DNA from: Bacillus carboniphilus
Lineage (GTDB): Bacteria; Bacillota; Bacilli; Bacillales; JC228
Length of the DNA stretch: 64,000 bases
Assembly: GCF_039522365.1 (NCBI RefSeq)
Contig: NZ_BAAADJ010000062.1
Location: 46,833 to 110,832 of the forward strand
Direction: 5' to 3'
Every line of letters starts with the position of its first letter. Positions within the stretch are counted from its first letter, which is position 1. Shown one piece after another: positions 41,370 to 48,585 of this stretch. A program made the translations under genes and the position numbers. The notes below the pieces were generated by a model. It was given only the letters and a program-made list of their open reading frames with translations, was not told the DNA's origin and made no database searches.

Positions 41370-41483
41370 TTACTCATTGCATGGATTGTGTAATGGTCCC
41401 ATACAGCCAGGGTCTGCGGAAACTGTGCCCCCAACAGACACAAGCCCGAGAATTAAAATGGCAGATACTAATAGCTTTTTCAT
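41370..41483 (-). CDS. 37-aa secreted cysteine peptide
   Basis: The peptide is MKKLLVSAILILGLVSVGGT followed by VSADPGCMGPLHNPCNE. Residues 1-23 form a good signal peptide (KK, hydrophobic core, VSA cleavage site), leaving a 14-residue mature peptide with two cysteines eight apart. GAGGAGG stands before ATG 41483 and a strong terminator follows the stop. It could be a pheromone-like or disulfide-linked signalling peptide; no Rap-type receptor is nearby. No family recognised. Confidence 0.7.
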   Translation of the reverse strand: MKKLLVSAILILGLVSVGGTVSADPGCMGPLHNPCNE

Positions 41484-41582
41484 ATTGTTTCCTCCTCAAT
41501 ATTTTTCATCTAAGGTGAAAGCAATATCTTGTTGTATCTCTATCATTATAACATTATTCTGAAGAAATGGAATATTTTGTGT

Positions 41583-41609
41583 GGGACAGTAAACCTGTCC
41601 CCTTGTCCC
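41583..41609. repeat. GGGACA palindrome, copy 10
   Basis: GGGACAGTAAACCTGTCC and CTTGTCCC; it lies just after the stop of the acetyltransferase gene. Confidence 0.75.
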
Positions 41610-41610
41610 A

Positions 41611-42171
41611 CTACCTGGTTAAGGCGAATATGCATGTGTCTGTTAGTCTCGAACCATCCGCCGAGAGGTCGTCATTTTTAAGGATGCCTTCTAGGTTATA
41701 GCCTAATTTTCTCGGGATTGCTTGACTTTTTTCGTTCGTTGATTCGATTTGAATTTGAATTCGATTGAGCTTTAACTCTTCAAATCCGAAGTTTGTAATG
41801 GCCTGTATAGCTTCGGTCATATATCCTTTCCCGCTATATGGAGTGCTTACCCAGTATCCAATCTCCCCTTTAGGTATTCTCCAGTCTATTCCATGTATGC
41901 TTGCTGTCCCTATAAATTCTTGGTTTTCTTTATGAAAAATTAAAAAACGAAAACTTTTTCTTTCTAAAAACTGAACAAGTGCTTTTCTTATGTTTGCCTC
42001 GGTTTCTTCTACAGCAGGCATACTTTGGGCAAAGGAGAGCCATGGTTTAAGTTCATTTAATGATTCCCTGATGGCTACATTAACCACTCTCCCGTCCCCT
42101 TCACTTGGTGCTCTTAAAGTTAATCGATCGGTTTCTATTTGAGTTGGAACACTTAATAATATTGGCTCCAT
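41611..42171 (-). CDS. GNAT acetyltransferase, RimJ/RimL type
   Basis: A 186-aa protein: PTQIETDRLTLRAPSEGDGR (usual RimJ/L opening), FIGTASIHGIDWRIPKGEIG, YWVSTPYSGKGYMTEAIQAI (acetyl-CoA loop SGKGYMTE), and RIQIQIESTNEKSQAIPRKL with GYNLEGILKNDDL. Likely acetylates a protein N-terminus or small amine. ATG 42171 is preceded by GGGAGGAGT; a longer frame upstream (through palindrome copy 11) is rejected. Confidence 0.85.
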   Translation of the reverse strand: MEPILLSVPTQIETDRLTLRAPSEGDGRVVNVAIRESLNELKPWLSFAQSMPAVEETEANIRKALVQFLERKSFRFLIFHKENQEFIGTASIHGIDWRIPKGEIGYWVSTPYSGKGYMTEAIQAITNFGFEELKLNRIQIQIESTNEKSQAIPRKLGYNLEGILKNDDLSADGSRLTDTCIFALTR

Positions 42172-42189
42172 TTTGTTACTCCTCCCTGT

Positions 42190-42216
42190 GGGACAAGGTT
42201 CCTGTCCCCCTGTCCC
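42190..42216. repeat. GGGACA palindrome, copy 11
   Basis: GGGACAAGG and CCTGTCCC around TTCCTGTCCC, between divergent genes. Confidence 0.8.
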
Positions 42217-42270
42217 GGCGTGCATATGTTTATTGATATTGAAAAGACTATGGAAAAGGGGGTTTTATTG

Positions 42271-42615
42271 TTGAAAATTCTTGTCCGTGTTCAAGTGATT
42301 ATTTGTTTGATGTTGTTCTGTAGTTTTATGCAGGTAGCCGATACAGATGGTACTATTCATGCTGAGCAACAACAGGTTCCTCCATATGCAAAGTGGGGCC
42401 AAATAGCTATGCAGAAGACGAAAGAGAAATATCCGAATGCCAAAATTGTGGACTATCTTCATATTGGCCGTGCTAAGGGTAATCAGACATCTATTGAAAA
42501 ATTTAAGCTTTGGCTTAAAGAGGGTCAGAAAGAGTTTGGTGTGTTTGTTGATATTCGGTTTAATAATGAAACAGAACAACTTGTCGATATTCGCTTTAGG
42601 GAGACTGATCGGTAA
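42271..42615 (+). CDS. DUF3889 exported protein
   Basis: An exported protein of about 114 aa: signal sequence (KILVRVQVIICLMLFCSFMQ) and the DUF3889 domain (PPYAKWGQIAMQKTKEKYPN, AKIVDYLHIGRAKGNQTSIE, KFKLWLKEGQKEFGVFVDIR). The start is best at the TTG 42271, seven bases after AAAAGGGGG; ATG 42250 lies before that site. Bacillaceae proteins of this kind are secreted or wall-associated, function unknown. Confidence 0.85.
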   Translation: MKILVRVQVIICLMLFCSFMQVADTDGTIHAEQQQVPPYAKWGQIAMQKTKEKYPNAKIVDYLHIGRAKGNQTSIEKFKLWLKEGQKEFGVFVDIRFNNETEQLVDIRFRETDR

Positions 42616-42641
42616 TAGGTAGTGTTTCTTACACTGATTAT

Positions 42642-42652
42642 GGGACAAGGTT
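42642..42652. repeat. GGGACA palindrome, copy 12, left part (split by the IS element)
   Basis: GGGACAAGGTT ends at the insertion; the remainder resumes at 44092. Confidence 0.8.
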
Positions 42653-42684
42653 GAAGTGACCCCTTAAAGTTAGACAAATATTTT

Positions 42685-43482
42685 TTAAGCAGCTATCAAG
42701 GATTGAGTCCTGAACTTAACAGGACTTAATCCTTTTAGTTTCTTCTTGATTCGCTTGTGATTGTAGTAGTATATAAACTCTTCTAATTCTGCGATGAAAT
42801 GCTCCAAACTGTCGAAATCCTGAAGGTAAAGTAGCTCAGACTTTAATATCCCAAAGAAGTTCTCGATAACTGCGTTATCTAAACAATTTCCTTTACGTGA
42901 CATGCTTTGTATGACATTATTCATCTTTAACTTGTGGTGGTATTTCTTCATCTGGTAATGCCAACCCTGATCGGAATGAAGCACAGGTGTATCGCCATCT
43001 CTTAATCTAGTAAAAGCCTTATCAAGCATTTCTGAAACTAGGGAATAAGATGGACGTTTCCCATAGTTAAATGCAATAATTTCTCCATTGTATAGGTCTA
43101 GAACTGGTGATAAATATAGCTTCTCACCATGTATTTTGAACTCAGTTATATCCGTTACCCATTTCTCATTTGGCTTTGTAGCTTTAAAATCACGTTCTAA
43201 GATATTAGGAGCTGTTTTCCCCACTTTACCACGGTATGAACGATACTTCTTCATACGAACTAGACTCTTTAGACCTAGTTCATTCATAAGGCGTAAAACT
43301 GTTTTATGATTGATAAGAATCCCTCTGTTATTCCGTAGTTCTAATGTGATACGGCGATAACCATAGCGGCCTTTGTGTTCATGATAGATCTCTTGGATTA
43401 CTTTTTTAACCTGGCGGTATTTATCAGGGCGATTCATTTGTTTCACCCAATAATAGTAGGTGCTACGCTTAATACCAGCCAC
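42685..43482 (-). CDS. IS150-like transposase OrfB (DDE integrase part)
   Basis: The 265-aa catalytic part with the DDE triad: VTDITEFKIHGEK (first Asp), VLHSDQGWHYQMKK (second Asp), CLDNAVIENFFGILKSE (Glu). An N-terminal helix (YYYWVKQMNRPDKYRQVKKV) and IYHEHKGRYGYRRI precede the rve core. The frame is open upstream to about 43548 (REITEQEKAQIIYELRHEFK), so the active form is probably the OrfAB fusion made by -1 frameshifting; GTG 43482 is not a real start. Confidence 0.92.
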   Translation of the reverse strand: MAGIKRSTYYYWVKQMNRPDKYRQVKKVIQEIYHEHKGRYGYRRITLELRNNRGILINHKTVLRLMNELGLKSLVRMKKYRSYRGKVGKTAPNILERDFKATKPNEKWVTDITEFKIHGEKLYLSPVLDLYNGEIIAFNYGKRPSYSLVSEMLDKAFTRLRDGDTPVLHSDQGWHYQMKKYHHKLKMNNVIQSMSRKGNCLDNAVIENFFGILKSELLYLQDFDSLEHFIAELEEFIYYYNHKRIKKKLKGLSPVKFRTQSLIAA

Positions 43483-43526
43483 TTTTACTAAGTCTACTAC
43501 TTTAAATTCGTGCCTTAATTCATAGA

Positions 43527-44039
43527 TTATTTGTGCTTTTTCTTGTTCTGTAATTTCTCTTTTTCCCGAATTAAGGCATGTAACTTTTTTAAATAAGCAT
43601 TCTCCATTCGTAAACGCTCATTTTCAGCCTGTAATGATTTATCTGTTGTCTTGTCATTCTGTTCTTGCTTCTTCTTTACCATCGATAGACGCTCCCTCTT
43701 ATTCCTTATTATGAGAGCGTCAATCCCTTGTGTTTCATATAATTTCAGCCAGTTATTAACCACACCGGATGAAGAAACATTGAACTTGGCAGTGGTCTCT
43801 TCAATGGACGCTCCCGTATCGTACATATAATTGATTACGTCCATTTTAAACTCGAGAGAGTAATTTGTACATGTTTCTAAAAAGGCTTTTAACCCATGTT
43901 CTTTATACTTCGCTACCCATCTGTTTAAAGTAGTCTTACTAATATTGAACCTCTTCGCTACAGACCTTAATGAATCATGGCCATTAAGATAAACTTTAAC
44001 TGCATTTCGGATAGTTATTAATGAATAATTCTTCTTCAT
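43527..44039 (-). CDS. IS150-like transposase OrfA (DNA binding)
   Basis: A 170-aa protein with two helix-turn-helix segments (RSVAKRFNISKTTLNRWVAK and EETTAKFNVSSSGVVNNWLK) and a C-terminal leucine zipper (LQAENERLRMENAYLKKLHA). A GAAAAAG slippery heptamer close to its end allows the shift into OrfB. ATG 44039 (MKKNYSLI) is preceded by a GGAGGTG site within the right end. Confidence 0.9.
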   Translation of the reverse strand: MKKNYSLITIRNAVKVYLNGHDSLRSVAKRFNISKTTLNRWVAKYKEHGLKAFLETCTNYSLEFKMDVINYMYDTGASIEETTAKFNVSSSGVVNNWLKLYETQGIDALIIRNKRERLSMVKKKQEQNDKTTDKSLQAENERLRMENAYLKKLHALIREKEKLQNKKKHK

Positions 44040-44091
44040 AAAAAACTGCACCTCCAATTGTTATTTCTGTCTAACAATTGGGGTGCAGTTC

Positions 44092-44114
44092 AGGTTCCTG
44101 TCCCCTCTGTCCCT
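44092..44114. repeat. GGGACA palindrome, copy 12, right part
   Basis: AGGTTCCTGTCCCC then TCTGTCCC resumes the palindrome after the IS. AGGTT is the target duplication. Confidence 0.8.
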
Positions 44115-44154
44115 CCCCCTCTCTTTTGATAGTTCCTCTACATACATAATCTAT

Positions 44155-44333
44155 CGGACTTAGGTTCCGCTATTTTAGCAAAATCAAGGCATTTTATGGG
44201 TTTCGCGGACTGAGGTTCCGTTATTTAGCTGAAAACTACGTATTTTCATTCTAAAAACATCAAATAACGGAACGTATGTCCACCAACTCCCAAAAATAGC
44301 CAGATTTTAACCAAATAGCGGATTCTCTGTCCG
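44155..44333. repeat. Four-unit CGGAC/TTCCGTTATTT palindromic array 1
   Basis: Units CGGACTTAGGTTCCGCTATT (44155), CGGACTGAGGTTCCGTTATT (44206), then inverted AAATAACGGAACGTATGTCC (44262) and AAATAGCGGATTCTCTGTCC (44313). Starts are 51, 56 and 51 bases apart. It fills most of the gap before the DUF389 gene. Confidence 0.85.
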
Positions 44334-44465
44334 CCAAGCTAGTAAAGTACTACCCTGATTTTAGCATAATATTCCAAAATATAGCCCCTATCCTTGTTTT
44401 TAAGTATTAAAAGAAACAAGCCGGAAAAAATATAATAAATCACACACATAGGGAGATTCACAACC

Positions 44466-45473
44466 TTGTCAATCCAGCTCATTGAAGTGTATACACCCGA
44501 ATTTTTCGTCAAAAATTTAAATAAATCGTTGAGACAATTTCCTATTATTTATAATTGGATTACGAATGAAGTCGAAGGAAGCGATACGCTTTTAAAGATT
44601 TTTGTTCGAGCAGAAGATACAGAGGAAGTTCTCAATTTTTTAGAGACCATTTCTGACGAACACCCCAATTTTCATGTGTTCCTGTATCCTGTACATACAT
44701 ATATTCCCGATATGAATGAATGGAAGAAAGCGGACGCTCGCATAGAGGAAAAGAAAGAGAAAGAATTTATCCGGGCTAGTCGACATGAGCTGTACACGAA
44801 TGTAAGAACTTCTGCTGAGATTAGTTACAGTTATACATGGTTTATTATCTTGTCGGCGATTGTTGCTACAGTCGGAATTATTAAGAACAGTACAGCCATC
44901 GTCATCGGTGCCATGGTTATTGCCCCTCTCATTGGGCCATTTGTTGCAACAGCGTTTGCCTGTATTCTCGGAGATTATAAATTACTATTAAGGTCTTTGG
45001 TTACTTCTTTATACGGACTATCCATTCCGTTGTTCATTGCCGCACTTTTTGGATATCACTTCCCACTTCCGATGAATAGTACGGAATTTTTATCAAGAAC
45101 CAGCATTATTTACGTAGATATTTTTGCAGCTTTAGCTTCGGGAGCTGCTGGGGCGATTTCTTTTGTAAAACAAATGCATGGTACACTCGTGGGCGTTATG
45201 GTTTCCATTGCGCTCTTACCACCCACCGTTGTACTTGGAATGATTATAGGCTCGGCAAAATGGGATTTGGCACTAACTCCTTTGTTGTTACTATTATTAA
45301 ACATCACATCGATCGTTTTTTCAGCCATCATCGTATTTTGGTTAAGTGGCATCCAACCGGTAAAATGGCAAGAAATTGAGGTAGCCAACATTTCAAAGAC
45401 CTATTCTTTAATTTTCGTTAGTGTGATCATTTTGATTTTATCTGGAGCTATTTTTTATATTCAATTCAAATAA
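44466..45473 (+). CDS. DUF389 membrane protein
   Basis: A 335-aa protein with an N-terminal cytosolic part (TPEFFVKNLNKSLRQFPIIY, LLKIFVRAEDTEEVLNFLE) and a six-to-seven-span DUF389 domain (STAIVIGAMVIAPLIGPFVA, LPPTVVLGMIIGSAKWD, ITSIVFSAIIVFWLSGIQP). The GAMVIAPLIGP motif is the family hallmark. Cyanobacterial relatives have been linked to transport; function in Bacillus is unknown. The start is TTG 44466 behind AGGGAGATT. It is probably transcribed alone. Confidence 0.9.
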   Translation: MSIQLIEVYTPEFFVKNLNKSLRQFPIIYNWITNEVEGSDTLLKIFVRAEDTEEVLNFLETISDEHPNFHVFLYPVHTYIPDMNEWKKADARIEEKKEKEFIRASRHELYTNVRTSAEISYSYTWFIILSAIVATVGIIKNSTAIVIGAMVIAPLIGPFVATAFACILGDYKLLLRSLVTSLYGLSIPLFIAALFGYHFPLPMNSTEFLSRTSIIYVDIFAALASGAAGAISFVKQMHGTLVGVMVSIALLPPTVVLGMIIGSAKWDLALTPLLLLLLNITSIVFSAIIVFWLSGIQPVKWQEIEVANISKTYSLIFVSVIILILSGAIFYIQFK

Positions 45474-45500
45474 AAAAAGCCCTGTAATAAGGGCTTCTTT
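45472..45500. terminator. Bidirectional terminator between convergent genes
   Basis: AAAAAAAGCCC and GGGCTTCTTTT around TGTAATAA. It serves DUF389 and the nuclease gene. Confidence 0.85.
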
Positions 45501-46405
45501 TAGGCTGCAGGTAAACTCTCACATGCAAGTCCGTCATTGTCATTTCCGTCAAGTCTGTGCGGATCTCCAGGGCCGGACGCCTCCATAAATGCCTGTGCCT
45601 CAGCCTGCGTATCAAAATCACCACAGTCACGGTCTGGACCGTTTGGATCATATTTTAAATTGTTCTGGTTTGTGGCAGGTTGCTCTACTGGCTTTGTGTC
45701 CTGCGCAACCTTCTCTTCAAAATGGAAGCCATGGTCATGATCTACATGCGCATAGCCTGGGATGGACCAAACACCCTTCCCTTGACTTCTAGCAATTTCT
45801 TGCTCTTTGTGGAATTCATCCAACATCGAAGTATCATTGTAAAGGTAAGCCGTTTGAGCTAAGCCTTCACGAAGGAGCATTTCTTGAATCGTTTCTTCCC
45901 CAATAAAGACATACGCTAACATTCGACCGTACTTATCTCTAGGTTCTGTTCCGACTTTGATCCCCACTCTTTTATTAAGTGCATTATCTTTGACAAATTG
46001 TGACGCCTCTTTTCCGAAAGGCTCAACAGGTTTTGATGGATGGACCGTCTCCGGCGTATCCACGATTAGTAGGCGGATGTTTTCAACCGTTCCGTCTTCG
46101 AACGTAACCTCTAGTGTATCGCCATCGATGACGCGAGTAACCGTAGCTGGAAGTAAGTCATTTGCTGGTTCATCTGTTGTAGTTGTTCTATCTGGTTGTG
46201 TTTCGGCATTTTCACCTGTATTGGTGGGTTCTTCCTCTTCAACAGTGTCCGCATCGTCTTTCGTTTCATATAACTTCTCATTTACATCATTATTTTGAAC
46301 GACATCCTTCTGTGTATTAACATCAATAGAATTAGTTTCGTCCACAGAACATGCCGCAAGTAACATGGAACTTATGATAACTCCAATCGCTAATCTATTC
46401 ATCAT
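45500..46405 (-). CDS. Secreted thermonuclease-like lipoprotein with excalibur domain
   Basis: A 301-aa lipoprotein ([18 protein letters not shown], lipobox LAAC). After a Glu/Asp/Thr-rich linker comes a staphylococcal-nuclease domain ([59 protein letters not shown]) and a C-terminal excalibur calcium motif ([18 protein letters not shown] ... [11 protein letters not shown], residues about 253-297). It should degrade extracellular DNA or RNA using Ca2+. B. subtilis YncB/YhcR are comparable. Confidence 0.9.
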   Translation of the reverse strand: MMNRLAIGVIISSMLLAACSVDETNSIDVNTQKDVVQNNDVNEKLYETKDDADTVEEEEPTNTGENAETQPDRTTTTDEPANDLLPATVTRVIDGDTLEVTFEDGTVENIRLLIVDTPETVHPSKPVEPFGKEASQFVKDNALNKRVGIKVGTEPRDKYGRMLAYVFIGEETIQEMLLREGLAQTAYLYNDTSMLDEFHKEQEIARSQGKGVWSIPGYAHVDHDHGFHFEEKVAQDTKPVEQPATNQNNLKYDPNGPDRDCGDFDTQAEAQAFMEASGPGDPHRLDGNDNDGLACESLPAA

Positions 46406-46587
46406 TGACCCCTTTTGAAATTTTGTATTTTTTAGTGAAAAATCAATTTTTATAAGAAACCTGTATCATTCTATCATATGCTAAAGTGGTCATAAACCAT
46501 TATAGTTTAGTAATTTTGGAGCATTTTAGTAAAATTCAAGTTAGGTTATAAGGCTCATTTATTTGGATGAGTGTTGGGGTGGGAGTG

Positions 46588-46765
46588 CGCACTCAAATAA
46601 AAAATATCGCACTCAATTGGTTCATAATCGCACCCAAATGTGTAATTTTCGCACTCAAACGTAAAAACGCACTCAAATTTCTCTTTTCGCACTCAAAACC
46701 AAATTATCGCACTCATTTTAAAAATTTCGCACTCAAACTCAATTTTCCGCACATACCACTCACCC
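46588..46765. repeat. Tandem GCACTCAAA array, about 20-bp period
   Basis: Nine copies of CGCACTCAAA or close variants, spaced 18-21 bases (starts near 46588, 46608, 46629, 46650, 46668, 46688, 46708, 46728, 46747). The AT-rich bases in between differ. It fills part of the 577-base gap between the nuclease and anti-sigma genes. Confidence 0.85.
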
Positions 46766-46905
46766 AAATTACAAACCCCTTCCAAAAAAATCTCCATTAC
46801 AACCTCAATAACCCACCCAACCCGTAAACAAACATCCAACTCAACTCCCCCTATAAAAAATCCCCTCATAATATCAAAACCTAACCCTAAATCCAAAAAA
46901 GTTTT
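46757..46905. other. G-depleted segment
   Basis: In about 150 bases the plus strand has almost no G (two or three), while C, A and T are plentiful. The base use is unlike anything else in the window. It begins where the GCACTCAAA array ends and stops before the terminator at 46926. Confidence 0.75.
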
Positions 46906-46925
46906 ACAAAAAGCCGGCTTTTTAT

Positions 46926-46978
46926 AAAAAAAAGCCGCAACCTCTTGTATTCACAACAAATACAGTTGGTCGCGGCAC
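46926..46978 (-). terminator. Terminator after the anti-sigma gene
   Basis: On the minus strand GCCGCGACC pairs with GGTTGCGGC around an inner stem (TGTATT/AATACA), followed by TTTTTTTTAT. Confidence 0.85.
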
Positions 46979-46982
46979 ATGA

Positions 46983-47942
46983 TTATTCAATCTCATTCCA
47001 CATTTCCCTAAACACATCATCATCCATCTTAAAATAAACACCCAAAAACCCATACCGGATGTAGCCTTCCTTAATTAAAGCTAAGCTCACAACAGTTCCA
47101 TCCTTAAGAGTAAGACTCACTTCACGATACTCTTCATTATTTCGAAAGTCTCCCAGCGTTTCTTCCACATGTTCGTACGTATATGGGACAGTGCTGTTTA
47201 ACTCCTCAACAAACGTTTCCACAATATCCTTACTTTCAATCGGGTGGTAGTTGTCGATGCTGTTATCCCATTCACTGAATGTCCTATACTTCGCATCTAC
47301 AACATTTCCTACCAACTGCACTTTTCCAAAAATATCGGCTCCACTTTGAACCGTAATTCCATGCAATCGCTCAAAAAACTCAGCATATGGTTCTCCGTTT
47401 CGATCATCATAAGCCATAATCCTGAAGTCCGAATCGTAGCCTTTTACTTTAAATACATCGATTTCTCCAATACTTGAAGCAAATTCAACAGCATATTCAT
47501 CTTGAGAACTCCACTCATCAATAGAGCCTTTTGTCTTCCCGAGTTTTTCCCCAACCAACGCCTTTGCATGTTCAGGTACAACTCGAGTATCCGTTTGTAT
47601 ATAAATTCCGCCCTTATACACAATGAGTCCAATCATGTCCATACTTGCTCCACCACCTTCAGGGAGCTTGATTTCCGGAATATACACACCTTCTTCCGTT
47701 TGAACAATTTGATTTCCTTGATCCTGTCCTGCCTCTTCAACTTTATTTTGAAAGAAACTTTGATACAACCCATAACTCCCCGCTAAAATAAGCACACTTG
47801 CTGCCAATGCTCCAACCCTCTTTATCACTGGCCGACTTCGCCTCATTTCAGATTTCGCTTGAAGCACGCCACGTTTACTTCTCTCATGCAATTCAGCCGG
47901 GATTTCAATTTTATTCATTTCATCTTGGACTCTATTACCCAT
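46983..47942 (-). CDS. Probable anti-sigma factor, membrane-anchored
   Basis: A 319-aa protein with a cytoplasmic N-terminus (MNKIEIPAELHERSKRGVLQ), a span at about residues 40-58 (GALAASVLILAGSYGLYQSF) and a long outer domain (VYIPEIKLPEGGGASMDMIG ... FSEWDNSIDNYHPIESKD). It overlaps the sigma gene by eight bases. The gene order, overlap and single span indicate that it controls that sigma factor. No zinc-finger motif. Its ligand is unknown. Confidence 0.75.
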   Translation of the reverse strand: MGNRVQDEMNKIEIPAELHERSKRGVLQAKSEMRRSRPVIKRVGALAASVLILAGSYGLYQSFFQNKVEEAGQDQGNQIVQTEEGVYIPEIKLPEGGGASMDMIGLIVYKGGIYIQTDTRVVPEHAKALVGEKLGKTKGSIDEWSSQDEYAVEFASSIGEIDVFKVKGYDSDFRIMAYDDRNGEPYAEFFERLHGITVQSGADIFGKVQLVGNVVDAKYRTFSEWDNSIDNYHPIESKDIVETFVEELNSTVPYTYEHVEETLGDFRNNEEYREVSLTLKDGTVVSLALIKEGYIRYGFLGVYFKMDDDVFREMWNEIE

Positions 47943-48471
47943 GAGCACCGTCTCCCTTCCACTCTTTCCGCAATTTTTTTAATGCCCGATATAGAATGGT
48001 TTTTGCTGTACCTAATGGAATATTAAGTATTTCTGATACTTCCTTCAGTGTATGATCATGGTAAAACCTCAAAATGATGACATCCTTTTCCTCCGGGTTT
48101 AACAAACCAATCATGTCCTGCAGGGATAAAGAAAGTGGTAAGTCTTCTTCCTCATCACGTAATATGGCTTCTTGAATTTCTGGCCTCAGATGCACGACTT
48201 TTTTCTTTTTTCTTAAAATATCAACTGAGCAACTAATGGCAATTTTGATTAACCAGGTTTTAAAATACTTGGGTTCCTTTAAATTCTGAATGGATTTAAA
48301 AGAACGATAAGCGGTTTCTTGTACAACATCCAGAGCATCTGCTTGATTTTTCACATACACATAAGCAGTCCGATAAATATCATGTTCGTATTCAGCAAAT
48401 AGCTGTAAGAATGCCTGATGGTTCCCTTTTTTCGCCTTCTGTACCAACCGTTGAATTGTCTCCACCTCCAT
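47935..48471 (-). CDS. ECF RNA polymerase sigma factor
   Basis: A 178-aa sigma factor: region 2 (FLQLFAEYEHDIYRTAYVYV, KNQADALDVVQETAYRSF, KYFKTWLIKIAISCSVDILR) and region 4 (LNPEEKDVIILRFYHDHTLK, EVSEILNIPLGTAKTILYRA). It is paired with the membrane protein at 46983. ATG 48471 has GGAGGTGG just downstream in frame and AAGGT before it; an alternative start is possible. Upstream, CGTCTAA could be an ECF -10, but no clear -35 is seen. Confidence 0.88.
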   Translation of the reverse strand: MEVETIQRLVQKAKKGNHQAFLQLFAEYEHDIYRTAYVYVKNQADALDVVQETAYRSFKSIQNLKEPKYFKTWLIKIAISCSVDILRKKKKVVHLRPEIQEAILRDEEEDLPLSLSLQDMIGLLNPEEKDVIILRFYHDHTLKEVSEILNIPLGTAKTILYRALKKLRKEWKGDGAHG

Positions 48472-48535
48472 ACCTTCTAAACATTAGACGTAGTCCAAGA
48501 GAATTTGGCTTTTCTTTTTTAAAAATAATAAAAAT

Positions 48536-48572
48536 AACCTGCCCACACCTCATCTAAAGGTTAGGACAGGCT
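48536..48572 (-). terminator. Terminator after the amidase gene
   Basis: On the minus strand AGCCTGTCC pairs with GGGCAGGTT (with mismatches and an inner ACCT/AGGT stem), followed by ATTTTTATT. Confidence 0.6.
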
Positions 48573-48585
48573 ACTTGCTTTTTAA

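Larger units (their letters stand above)
42653..44091 (-). mobile_element. IS3-family element, IS150-like, complete
   Basis: 1439 bp. Left end GAAGTGACCCC then TTAGACAAA; right end, read inward on the other strand, GAACTGCACCCCAATTG then TTAGACAGA, imperfect inverted repeats. A 5-base duplication AGGTT flanks it (42648-42652 and 44092-44096). It carries orfA and orfB with a slippery -1 site. Both frames are open and the DDE residues are present, so it may still be active. It is inserted into palindrome copy 12. Confidence 0.93.

Noticed and set aside
46588..46765. CRISPR-like look of the GCACTCAAA array
   Set aside because: Repeat core is only about 10 bases, spacers are about 10 bases, and no cas genes are present.
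46693..46896. 67-aa minus-strand frame in the G-depleted segment
   Set aside because: Open only because the strand lacks C-containing stop contexts; no ribosome site or family.
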